A DNA stretch of 8,357 nt from Gammaproteobacteria bacterium. Lineage in GTDB: Bacteria > Pseudomonadota > Gammaproteobacteria > Pseudomonadales > Halieaceae. Positions 1-5,912 of this stretch are shown here, one piece after another (the first letter of the stretch is position 1; each line of letters opens with the position of its first letter). The position numbers and the translations under genes are program-made. A model generated the notes under the pieces. The model made no database searches and was not told the DNA's origin. It was given only the letters and a program-made list of their open reading frames with translations. Where the stretch lies: contig JAAEZV010000063.1 of NCBI GenBank assembly GCA_018222695.1, forward strand, positions 1 to 8,357, read 5' to 3'.

Positions 1-2
1 AT

Positions 3-1154
3 GAGCGGCTCGCAGAGGCCCAAACCTTAGCGGAGGCAAAGGACTACGCCGGTGCTGCTGCCATTCTGAATGACATGATTTCCGAAGACGGCAAGCAGGC
101 ATTGAACAGCTACGAGCTGGCTAACGTCTATAACCTGCACGCCTTTTTGAGCTACTCCAATGAGAATTATGCCCAGTCGTTGCGCTACTACGAGCAGGTG
201 ATTGCGCAGCCCGATATTCCGCTGGCGATGGAGATCAACACCCGCTTCACGATTGCACAGCTCTACTTTGTTCAGGAGAAGTGGCAGCAGGGCATTGATG
301 CACTCCTGATGTGGTTCGAGATGAACGAGAAGCCTAATGCGGGCGCTTATGTGTTGCTCGCTCAAGGCTACTATCAGGTCAAACGATACGACCTAGCGCT
401 GGATAACGTTGAGACGGCGATTGCCATGCATGAGGGCGAAGGAAAGTTGCCCAAAGAGCAGTGGTACAACCTTGCGCGATTCCTCTATTTCGACAAAGAA
501 GACTATGATTCAGCGCTCGACGTGCTGAATACGCTGATCATCTACTACCCAAAGAAGCAGTACTGGGTGCAGGCCTCACACCTCTATGGTGAGAAGAAGG
601 ACGAGCCGCGTCAGTTGGCGCTGATGGAAGCCGCGTATGAACAGGGCTTCCTCGATCGTTCCAGCGAGCTGGTGACCATGGCCTATCTGTACCTCAACGC
701 AGAAGCGCCTTACTACGCCGGGTCTGTGATTCAGAAAGGCTTCGCCGACGAGCTCGTCGATGACAAGTCAAAGAACTACGAATTGGCCGGCAGTGCTTGG
801 GCACAGGCGCGCGAAGTAGCTAAGTCGATCCCGATGATGGAAAAGGCAGCCGCCAAGTCTGACGAGGGCGAGCTATTCGTTAGGCTGGGTAACGTTTATC
901 TGGACGGCGATCAATTTACCAAGGCCGCAGACTCTGTCGAGAAGGGCCTGAAGAAAGGTGGCGTAAAGCGCCCTGACCAGGCTCGGCTGGTGTTGGGCAT
1001 GGCGTACTTCAACCTCGGTGAATACGATAAGGCGCGTCGCGCTTTCCGCGCGGCTGGCAAAGACGAACGCTCTGCCAAGTATTCCAAGCAGTGGATTGCT
1101 TACGTGACCAGTGAAGAAGACCGCCAGCGCGAGCTGGAAAAAGATCTTTTCTAG
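3..1154 (+). CDS. TPR-repeat protein, TonB-system associated type (5' partial)
   Basis: The reading frame is open from the first bases of the window, so the start lies upstream; 383 residues are visible before a TAG stop. An ATG at 75 exists, but good coding sequence continues upstream of it, so it is not taken as the start. The protein is a chain of helical tetratricopeptide-like repeats. The clearest are at visible residues about 112-144 (with LLAQGYY and YDLAL), 152-184 (YNLARFLY, DYDSAL), 290-320 (LGNVYLDGDQFTKA) and 326-357 (LGMAYFNLGEYDKARRAF). The C-terminus is charged and ends in EKDLF. TPR arrays act as protein-protein scaffolds. Proteins of this length and style commonly close ExbB-ExbD-TonB (TonB2-type) operons in marine gammaproteobacteria, where they are periplasmic. 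That assignment is inference, because the upstream genes and any signal peptide are outside the window. A strong terminator follows 18 bases after the stop, so this is the last gene of its transcript. Confidence 0.85.
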   Translation, partial: ERLAEAQTLAEAKDYAGAAAILNDMISEDGKQALNSYELANVYNLHAFLSYSNENYAQSLRYYEQVIAQPDIPLAMEINTRFTIAQLYFVQEKWQQGIDALLMWFEMNEKPNAGAYVLLAQGYYQVKRYDLALDNVETAIAMHEGEGKLPKEQWYNLARFLYFDKEDYDSALDVLNTLIIYYPKKQYWVQASHLYGEKKDEPRQLALMEAAYEQGFLDRSSELVTMAYLYLNAEAPYYAGSVIQKGFADELVDDKSKNYELAGSAWAQAREVAKSIPMMEKAAAKSDEGELFVRLGNVYLDGDQFTKAADSVEKGLKKGGVKRPDQARLVLGMAYFNLGEYDKARRAFRAAGKDERSAKYSKQWIAYVTSEEDRQRELEKDLF

Positions 1155-1172
1155 TCGACGTTAGAGAGAAAT

Positions 1173-1198
1173 AAAAAGGGCCCTTGCGGGCCTTTTTT
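1173..1198. terminator. Bidirectional Rho-independent terminator between TPR gene and csp
   Basis: An 11-bp stem (1173-1183 with 1188-1198, one G-T pair) closes a four-base loop at 1184-1187. The stem has a GC-rich core flanked by an A run on the left and a T run on the right, so it gives a U-tract in both directions. It lies 18 bases after the TPR stop and 10 bases beyond the end of the convergent cold-shock gene, so it probably ends both transcripts. Confidence 0.9.
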
Positions 1199-1208
1199 GT
1201 TTCGGCTG

Positions 1209-1415
1209 TTACTGCGGATGGACGTTCTCGGCCTGAGGGCCTTTTTGCCCGTCTGTGACAGTGAACTCAACCTTCTGTCCATCTGTCAGCGTTTTGAAGC
1301 CATCACCCTGAATAGCGCTGAAGTGAACGAATACATCTGGACCATCTTCTTGTGCGATAAAACCGTAGCCCTTGGTCTCGTTAAACCACTTCACGGTGCC
1401 CGTTACTGTTGACAT
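1209..1415 (-). CDS. Cold-shock domain protein (CspA/CspE family)
   Basis: A 68-residue single cold-shock domain, the usual length for bacterial Csp proteins. It binds single-stranded RNA and DNA and acts in the cytoplasm as an RNA chaperone. The nucleic-acid-binding motifs are clear: VKWFN at residues 8-12, RNP1 as KGYGFI at 15-20 and RNP2 as VFVHF at 28-32, followed by the usual F-rich and GPQAENV tail. The ATG start fits the family N-terminus. Only a weak purine-rich site (AGGTAG, about nine bases upstream) precedes it, and such genes often depend on leader structure. It is convergent with the TPR gene and lies downstream of pykA on the same strand, with about 200 bp between. Which paralogue it is (cold-induced or constitutive) cannot be told from the protein alone. 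Confidence 0.97.
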   Translation of the reverse strand: MSTVTGTVKWFNETKGYGFIAQEDGPDVFVHFSAIQGDGFKTLTDGQKVEFTVTDGQKGPQAENVHPQ

Positions 1416-1548
1416 GTTTTCTACTACCTGTGTTGACGATTACTCATTTGCCCTTGCGGGCTGTTGCGCTTGATGGGAACAAAACCGAAGACCGAAGACT
1501 GCAGTGGCTCAGCAAAAAGCGTGCTGGAAACCCAGCCACGTCAGTGTA
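1416..1548 (-). promoter_or_regulatory. Putative csp promoter and structured 5' leader
   Basis: Reading the minus strand, an extended -10 element (TGC followed by TACACT) lies at 1543-1551, with no convincing -35 at the usual distance. Transcription would begin near 1536 and give a leader of about 120 nt, in line with the long leaders of cold-shock genes. Within it, 1450-1461 forms a small perfect hairpin, a 4-bp GCCC/GGGC stem closed by a GCAA (GNRA-type) loop, about 35 nt before the start codon. The leader also holds two tandem 7-base copies (ACCGAAG on the + strand, 1484-1497). The promoter call rests on one element only. Confidence 0.4.
1514..1540 (-). terminator. Candidate pykA terminator (overlaps csp promoter region)
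   Basis: On the minus strand an imperfect hairpin (CGTG, bulged G, CTGG; loop GTTT; CCAGCACG) spans 1540 to 1520. It is followed by C and five T residues to 1514. It lies about 80 nt after the pykA stop and could end that transcript. It sits on the expected start site of the putative csp promoter, so one of the two calls may be wrong, or they may truly overlap. Confidence 0.4.
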
Positions 1549-1617
1549 GCACTCTCGCAAGCCAGCGCAGATGAATTTTTTTGGCAGTTCAACGCCCCAA
1601 AATGGCGCGATCGGGCC

Positions 1618-3084
1618 CTACCCGACGGGCAAAATCTTCATCAAATCGGTTTTACCCGATTCGCCATGCGCGCTGCCCATAGTGAGCAAGATGTAATCTC
1701 CGCGAGCCAGGTAGCCACCGTCCACCAGAAATTCAATGGTGCGCGCCTCGAGGTCCTGGGGTGCGAAGGCGGTGAAGTCAAAGAAAAGCGGAATCACTCC
1801 GCGGCACAGCGCCAGACGCTGCAGCGTATCGGCATTGCGGCTCAGGGCGAAGATGGGGAGGCCTGAGCTCAGCCGCGACATCATAGTGGGTGTCGTGCCC
1901 CGTTCTGTCAGACACGCGAGGCCCCGCATGCGCGCGAAATGATTGGCGCCGTACATCGCTGACAGTGCGATGGTTTCCTGCGCACTGGAGAACTCCCTAT
2001 CAAGCCGATATTTGGAGGTGCGAGCGACCGGATGCTGCTCCGCGCCGAGGGCCGCGTCCGCCATAGCGGTCACGACTTCGACGGGAAAGTCCCCGACCGC
2101 GGTTTCGGCAGAGAGCATGACGGCGTCTGTGCCATCCAGCACTGCGTTGGCGACATCAAATACTTCCGCGCGGGTTGGCATAGAATTGCTAATCATGGAT
2201 TCCATCATCTGCGTGGCCGTAATCACCATGCGGTCACGCTTTCGCGTGGTGGAAATCAAATTCTTCTGAATACCGATGAGCTGGGCATCACCCACTTCAA
2301 CACCCAAATCACCGCGCGCCACCATCACGCCGTCCGCGGCGTCGATAATGCTGTTCAAGAGCTCTGTGTCGGCCACCACCTCGGCCCGTTCTATTTTCGC
2401 GATGATGGCGGGGCGCAGACCCTGATCCGCAAGTAGCTTGCGCGCATAGACAATGTCTTCGGCGCTGGAGACGAAGGAGACCGCGACAAAGTCGGGCTCA
2501 ATGTCTGGCATGGCGCAGATATCGTCCAGGTCCTTCTCGGTTAATGCGGGTGCCGCCAAACCGCCACCTAGCTTGTTGACGCCTTTGCGCGAACTGAGTT
2601 TTCCGCCGATCACTACGGTACAGTCGACGGTTGTATCGCTGACGTCATCGACTCGCAGCCTTAGCTTGCCATCATCCAGAAGCAAAATATCGTCTTGCTC
2701 GACACTGGCCGGTAGCGCCTCGTATTCCACTGAAACGCCTCTTTGATCACCCGCGTCCGGCGCGATCGACAAGCTGAGCTGGAAAGGATCGCCCGCCTGA
2801 AGCATGACGGACCCCTCAGCAAAACCCCCAATGCGTATTTTGGGTCCTTGCAGGTCAGCCAGAATGCCCACGTACCGTCCGTGGTGTCGGGCTTGTCGGC
2901 GGATGTGCTGAGCAACCTGCGCGTGATCGGCTTGTGCCCCGTGACTAAAATTGAGGCGAAAGACATCGACGCCCGCTCCCAGCAAGCGACCAATCATGTC
3001 CTGACTCTGGCTCGCGGGCCCCACCGTCGCAACAATCTTTGTGCGGCGTAGCGAGTTGGGGTCCTGAATCCGTTCGGCTGTCAC
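1618..3084 (-). CDS. pykA: Pyruvate kinase, PykA type
   Basis: It catalyses the last step of glycolysis, phosphoenolpyruvate plus ADP to pyruvate plus ATP, in the cytoplasm. The 488 residues compare with about 480 in E. coli PykA, and the sequence matches that isozyme through most of its length. Visible motifs are LRRTKIVATVGPAS (12-25), FRLNFSHG with substrate-binding Arg43 (42-49), LADLQGPKIRI (75-85), NKLGGGL (170-176), the active-site IIAKIERAE with catalytic Lys230 and metal ligand Glu232, VARGDLGVE with Asp259, and TATQMMESM (289-297), where Gln is typical of PykA rather than PykF. A C-terminal regulatory domain follows (about 365-488). The start is GTG, supported by AGGA at 3091-3094 seven bases upstream and by alignment of the N-terminus. 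The gene is divergent from the HTH-like gene at 3241, with csp downstream. A possible terminator lies at 1514-1540. Confidence 0.97.
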   Translation of the reverse strand: MTAERIQDPNSLRRTKIVATVGPASQSQDMIGRLLGAGVDVFRLNFSHGAQADHAQVAQHIRRQARHHGRYVGILADLQGPKIRIGGFAEGSVMLQAGDPFQLSLSIAPDAGDQRGVSVEYEALPASVEQDDILLLDDGKLRLRVDDVSDTTVDCTVVIGGKLSSRKGVNKLGGGLAAPALTEKDLDDICAMPDIEPDFVAVSFVSSAEDIVYARKLLADQGLRPAIIAKIERAEVVADTELLNSIIDAADGVMVARGDLGVEVGDAQLIGIQKNLISTTRKRDRMVITATQMMESMISNSMPTRAEVFDVANAVLDGTDAVMLSAETAVGDFPVEVVTAMADAALGAEQHPVARTSKYRLDREFSSAQETIALSAMYGANHFARMRGLACLTERGTTPTMMSRLSSGLPIFALSRNADTLQRLALCRGVIPLFFDFTAFAPQDLEARTIEFLVDGGYLARGDYILLTMGSAHGESGKTDLMKILPVG

Positions 3085-3240
3085 GGGTTTTCCTATTGCT
3101 GATTACAGCGGCAGTATTCGACGATAGAAATCCAGTAGAGTATGGCAGGATCGCGATGGCGAGTGCTATGTCACAATACCGCTCCTTAGCCGGAGCCATA
3201 GCGGCATCGGGGCTGCAAGGAACATCAAGTAAACAGCACC
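3085..3240. promoter_or_regulatory. Divergent intergenic region pykA / small HTH gene
   Basis: This 156-bp region must hold the pykA promoter (leftward) and probably the promoter of the rightward gene run. I could not find a convincing -35/-10 pair on either strand. It contains an imperfect dyad: GCTCC (3181-3185) and GGAGC (3192-3196) around six bases, with CCGCT (3179-3183) and AGCGG (3200-3204) as an alternative outer pairing. This could be an operator or chance. The pykA ribosome site is at 3091-3094. AAGGAA at 3217-3222 is too far (18 bases) to serve the ATG at 3241 well. Confidence 0.4.
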
Positions 3241-3606
3241 ATGATACAAGTTACAGACAGTCGACGGCCCAATCCCCCCATCGGGTACGCCTGCGAATGT
3301 ACGCTGACTCCGGAGCAGCAAATTGATTTGGTGGCGGAGTTTCACGTTCATCGAATTCGCCCCTCGCGCATCGCTTATCGATTGGGCATCGATATTGCCC
3401 AGGTGGAGGCATGGCTCTCAGGGGAGCAGGATGCAGAGCGGTTTCAGCGGCTGATGGCCGCCCATCGCCGTCGAAAGTATCAACTTCAGATTCGCCGGGC
3501 GGATCGGCTGCGAGGTCAGCAGTCCTACGAGTTACGGCTCGCTGCCCAGCAAGATCTGCAACAGGAAAGTGGGGTGGAGTCGCCGCGGGGCGGCAGGCGA
3601 CGGTAG
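3241..3606 (+). CDS. Small basic protein with helix-turn-helix-like segment, function unknown
   Basis: A 121-residue protein that I do not recognise. Residues about 22-60 read like a DNA-binding helix-turn-helix: TPEQQIDLVAEF as a first helix, then IRPSRIAYRLGI and DIAQVEAWLSGE as the recognition pair, with an Arg-Ile-Ala-x-x-Leu-Gly-Ile turn typical of such folds. The C-terminal half (75-121) is very rich in Arg and Gln, probably helical and basic, and ends in GGRRR. It has no membrane segment or signal peptide. The ATG is the first possible start after an in-frame stop at 3199, and no good ribosome site lies at normal spacing. A 35-base gap separates it from the SnoaL-like gene, so it may be the first gene of that run. 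A nucleic-acid-binding or regulatory role is inference. The + frame used by the next gene overlaps its 3' half as an open shadow only. Confidence 0.7.
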   Translation: MIQVTDSRRPNPPIGYACECTLTPEQQIDLVAEFHVHRIRPSRIAYRLGIDIAQVEAWLSGEQDAERFQRLMAAHRRRKYQLQIRRADRLRGQQSYELRLAAQQDLQQESGVESPRGGRRR

Positions 3607-3641
3607 GCACGAATAAGAGAGACCCGAGTGAGAGAGCAAAC

Positions 3642-4043
3642 ATGACACAGCAATCTGACAATGTAATCGACCGGTGGCACGACATGATGGCTCATGGCAC
3701 CACAGATGGCCTACATGATCTTTTGGCGCCGGACTGCGTTTTCTGGTCTCCCGTCGTGCACACGCCGCAGCAGGGTCGGGACATCACTTTTATGTATCTC
3801 AGTGCAGCCGGTCAGGTCTTCGATACGGATTTTCGCTACGTTCGTGAGGTCCGCGATGGCGACTCTGCGGTGTTGGAGTTTGAATGCACCCTGGATGGGA
3901 TTCATGTCAACGGGATTGACATGATTCAGGTGTCTAACGGCCAGATCAGCGAGTTTAAGGTGATGGTCCGCCCGCTGAAAGCGGTCAATAAGGTGCACGA
4001 AAAAATGATGGCGATGCTGGAAGCACTGAAAAATGCGTCGTGA
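3642..4043 (+). CDS. SnoaL/NTF2-like fold protein
   Basis: A 133-residue protein with the small alpha+beta cone layout of the NTF2-like superfamily. An N-terminal helix pair (IDRWHDMMAHGTTDGLHDLL, 9-28) is followed by a strand with aromatic residues (DCVFWSPVVH, 31-40), a helix around FMYLSAAGQVF (50-60), and then three antiparallel strands (FRYVREV, SAVLEFECTLDG, IDMIQVSNGQISEFKVMVRP). The segment 'G-I-D-M-I-Q-V-x-N-G-Q-I-x-E-F' is characteristic. Members include ring-forming polyketide cyclases, isomerases, dehydratases and non-catalytic binding proteins, so the substrate cannot be read from the sequence. The frame is open upstream to 3411, but that part overlaps the HTH-like gene and is Arg/Ser/Gly-rich non-protein-like sequence. 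I chose the ATG at 3642, which begins the folded domain and has GAGAG just upstream. ubiX follows after 58 bases. Confidence 0.85.
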   Translation: MTQQSDNVIDRWHDMMAHGTTDGLHDLLAPDCVFWSPVVHTPQQGRDITFMYLSAAGQVFDTDFRYVREVRDGDSAVLEFECTLDGIHVNGIDMIQVSNGQISEFKVMVRPLKAVNKVHEKMMAMLEALKNAS

Positions 4044-4101
4044 AAAGCGTCTGCCCCGTGTTCGCGCAGAGATCAGGGCCAGCGCCCGTTAGGGGTCTTC
4101 T

Positions 4102-4677
4102 GTGGAGAATGAGCCCGTGGATCGACTGATTATTGGCATTAGCGGTGCCTCCGGCGTGCAGTACGGTGTTCGGGCGCTGGAGCTCCTCAAGCCGCTGCCG
4201 ATTGAAACGCACTTGATTATGAGTAAATCGGCCGAGCTCACCGTGCATCATGAGCTGGATCAATCGGTGGAGGATATCCGGGAACTGGCTGACGTGTGGT
4301 ATCCGGTGCGCAATGTCGGCGCCTCGGTGGCCAGTGGATCTTTCCGCACCCGAGGCATGCTGATGGCACCCTGCTCAATCAGGACACTCGGTGAAATCAC
4401 GTCAGGGGTGACCTCGTCGCTGCTCACACGAGCGGCGGATGTGGTGCTGAAGGAACGCCGTCGATTGGTGCTGATGGTGCGCGAGACGCCTTTGCATCTC
4501 GGCCATCTCCGCAACATGGCGGCCGTCACGGAGATGGGGGCCGTTGTGGCGCCGCCCGTGCCCGCTTTTTATGCCAAACCCGATTCGCTGGATGCCGTGA
4601 TCACCCAGAGTGTGGCGCGTGCATTGGATCTCTTTGATATTACGCTCCCCGAGACGCATCGCTGGACCGAGTCGTGA
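4102..4677 (+). CDS. ubiX: Flavin prenyltransferase UbiX
   Basis: It transfers a dimethylallyl group from dimethylallyl phosphate to reduced FMN, giving prenylated FMN, the cofactor of UbiD-type decarboxylases. In most gammaproteobacteria this serves the decarboxylation step of ubiquinone synthesis. The 191 residues match E. coli UbiX (189) throughout. The FMN-binding GISGASG is at 12-18, followed by [11 protein letters not shown] (34-44), ASGSF (77-81), APCSIRTL (89-96), [14 protein letters not shown] (107-120), [14 protein letters not shown] (126-139) and PPVPAFY (151-157). Arg110, Lys117, Glu128, Tyr157 and Arg173 line up, at a constant offset of 12, with active-site residues Arg122, Lys129, Glu140, Tyr169 and Arg185 of the Pseudomonas enzyme. 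The GTG at 4102 has AGGGG six bases upstream. A second GTG at 4117 aligns better with the E. coli N-terminus and has GGAG nine bases upstream, so the start is uncertain by five residues. No ubiD is in the window. The stop overlaps the MFS start. Confidence 0.95.
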   Translation: MENEPVDRLIIGISGASGVQYGVRALELLKPLPIETHLIMSKSAELTVHHELDQSVEDIRELADVWYPVRNVGASVASGSFRTRGMLMAPCSIRTLGEITSGVTSSLLTRAADVVLKERRRLVLMVRETPLHLGHLRNMAAVTEMGAVVAPPVPAFYAKPDSLDAVITQSVARALDLFDITLPETHRWTES

Positions 4678-5912
4678 CCCGATTCATCGACCGTGCCCGT
4701 CAGCAATCGCTGGCGTGGCTGGTGTTTTTTGTGATCGTCGTCGATTTGATTGGTTTTGGCATTGTGATTCCGATCTTGCCCTTTTTATCTCCGCAGCTCG
4801 GCGGGGGCACTGATGACATCGCTTTTATTCTCGCTACGTACAGTGTCGCTGCGGCGATTGTCGCGCCGATCTGGGGCAGGTTGTCTGACCGGGTAGGTAG
4901 GCGGCGGATTCTCGGTATCTGTCTGCTTGGCGGCGCGGTATCTCACTTCTTATTGGCCATTGCTGACACCCTCTGGCTGGTTTACGCGTCTCGCGCAGTG
5001 GCGGGCATGATGGCGGGCGGCGTTCCGGTGGCCACCGCCCTCATCGCCGATGCCAGCACGCCTGAGCAGAGATCCAGGGCCATGGGCCTGATCGGCAGAG
5101 CGTTCGGTATCGGTTTGATTCTCGGACCCGTCATCGGCGGTGTGCTCGCCCGAAGCGAGACGGACTTTATGTTGCCCTGTCTGGTCGCCGGCGTGTTATC
5201 GGTCCTTGCCGCCGTGTTGGCGTTTGTCCTCTTACCAGCAGCGAAGGCCCGAGATAGTCATGCTGACACAGCAGTGGATGATGCCCCCGCTGCGCCACTG
5301 CGCGAGATTGTGAAGCGGCCCGGCCTGCCCCTCTTTATCTGTCAGTTTTGTTTTCACACCTCCGCAGTGAGCGCTTCGGTCTATCTGTTTCCACTGTGGG
5401 TGGCGAATGGTCTTGGCTGGCAGGCCCGCGAAGTGGGACTATTTTTCGGGTTGATCGGCGTCGTTATGGTGGTCACTCAGGGCAATATTCTGGGCCGGAT
5501 GACAGACCGCTTCGGTAATCTCTGGGTATTGCGCGGCGCGGCGCTGTGCTTCAGTGCGTCGCTGGCATTATCTGCTGTCGCCACACAGGCGTGGGCGATG
5601 GGTGCGCTAGGCCTGTTGTTGTTTTCCGCGGCTACGCTATGTCTGCCGGTGCTCAATACTATTGCGAGCCATTTGGTCGCCCCTGCGTCGCGGGGACAGT
5701 TCTTTGGCGTGACGGCCTCTTCTGCTGCTTTCGGTCGGATATTTGGCCCCTTGGTCGCTGCGGCGTTATTGGCACAGGGTGGCTACGGTCTGGCCTGGTT
5801 GGGGACCAGCGTCGTCGTCCTGCTGGTTGTGATGTGGTCGCTGATCTTTGGTAACGGACTCACAGGCCAGCCGACTGATGCTGCACCAGATCTATCAAGG
5901 AGCGCCCTGTGA
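4674..5912 (+). CDS. MFS transporter, DHA1 / TetA-like drug:H+ antiporter family
   Basis: A 412-residue inner-membrane protein with about 12 hydrophobic segments in two halves, joined by a polar loop at about 190-213 ([16 protein letters not shown]). Hallmarks of the proton-coupled efflux branch are the TM1 Asp in [14 protein letters not shown] (24-37), motif A as [13 protein letters not shown] (68-80) between TM2 and TM3, the motif B-like [10 protein letters not shown] (107-116) in TM4 and motif C as [10 protein letters not shown] (147-156) in TM5, which is typical of antiporters. A degenerate motif A repeat, GRMTDRFG (274-281), starts the second half. The likely role is export of a small organic molecule; the substrate is unknown. 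The GTG start overlaps the ubiX stop by 4 bp (GTGA), which indicates translational coupling. The stop overlaps the next gene in the same way. A chemical link to UbiX or the dehydrogenase is possible but unproven. Confidence 0.93.
   Translation: MTRFIDRARQQSLAWLVFFVIVVDLIGFGIVIPILPFLSPQLGGGTDDIAFILATYSVAAAIVAPIWGRLSDRVGRRRILGICLLGGAVSHFLLAIADTLWLVYASRAVAGMMAGGVPVATALIADASTPEQRSRAMGLIGRAFGIGLILGPVIGGVLARSETDFMLPCLVAGVLSVLAAVLAFVLLPAAKARDSHADTAVDDAPAAPLREIVKRPGLPLFICQFCFHTSAVSASVYLFPLWVANGLGWQAREVGLFFGLIGVVMVVTQGNILGRMTDRFGNLWVLRGAALCFSASLALSAVATQAWAMGALGLLLFSAATLCLPVLNTIASHLVAPASRGQFFGVTASSAAFGRIFGPLVAAALLAQGGYGLAWLGTSVVVLLVVMWSLIFGNGLTGQPTDAAPDLSRSAL

Noticed and set aside
75..77. ATG at 75 as the start of the TPR gene
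   Set aside because: The same frame is open and TPR-like (alternating Ala/Leu helix pattern) from base 3, so the gene runs in from outside the window.
1538..1543. TGACGT resembling the start of the E. coli cspA cold box
   Set aside because: Only six bases match, and it lies at or upstream of the predicted transcription start, where a leader element cannot be.
2032..2436. Long open frame on the + strand inside pykA
   Set aside because: Antisense shadow of a conserved, GC-rich gene; the translation is His/Arg-rich without domain features.
3156..3326. Possible short + strand peptide starting at ATG 3156
   Set aside because: No ribosome site, overlaps the HTH-like gene in another frame and has no recognisable composition.
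3411..3641. N-terminal extension of the SnoaL-like gene to 3411
   Set aside because: It overlaps the HTH-like gene in another frame and its Arg/Ser/Gly-rich translation is not protein-like; the NTF2 fold begins at the ATG at 3642.
4102..4677. UbiX as a Pad1/BsdB-type partner of a catabolic UbiD decarboxylase
   Set aside because: The [12 protein letters not shown] stretch and the ITLPE...RW tail match E. coli UbiX closely, and there is no ubiD-like gene nearby, so the ubiquinone role is the simpler reading.
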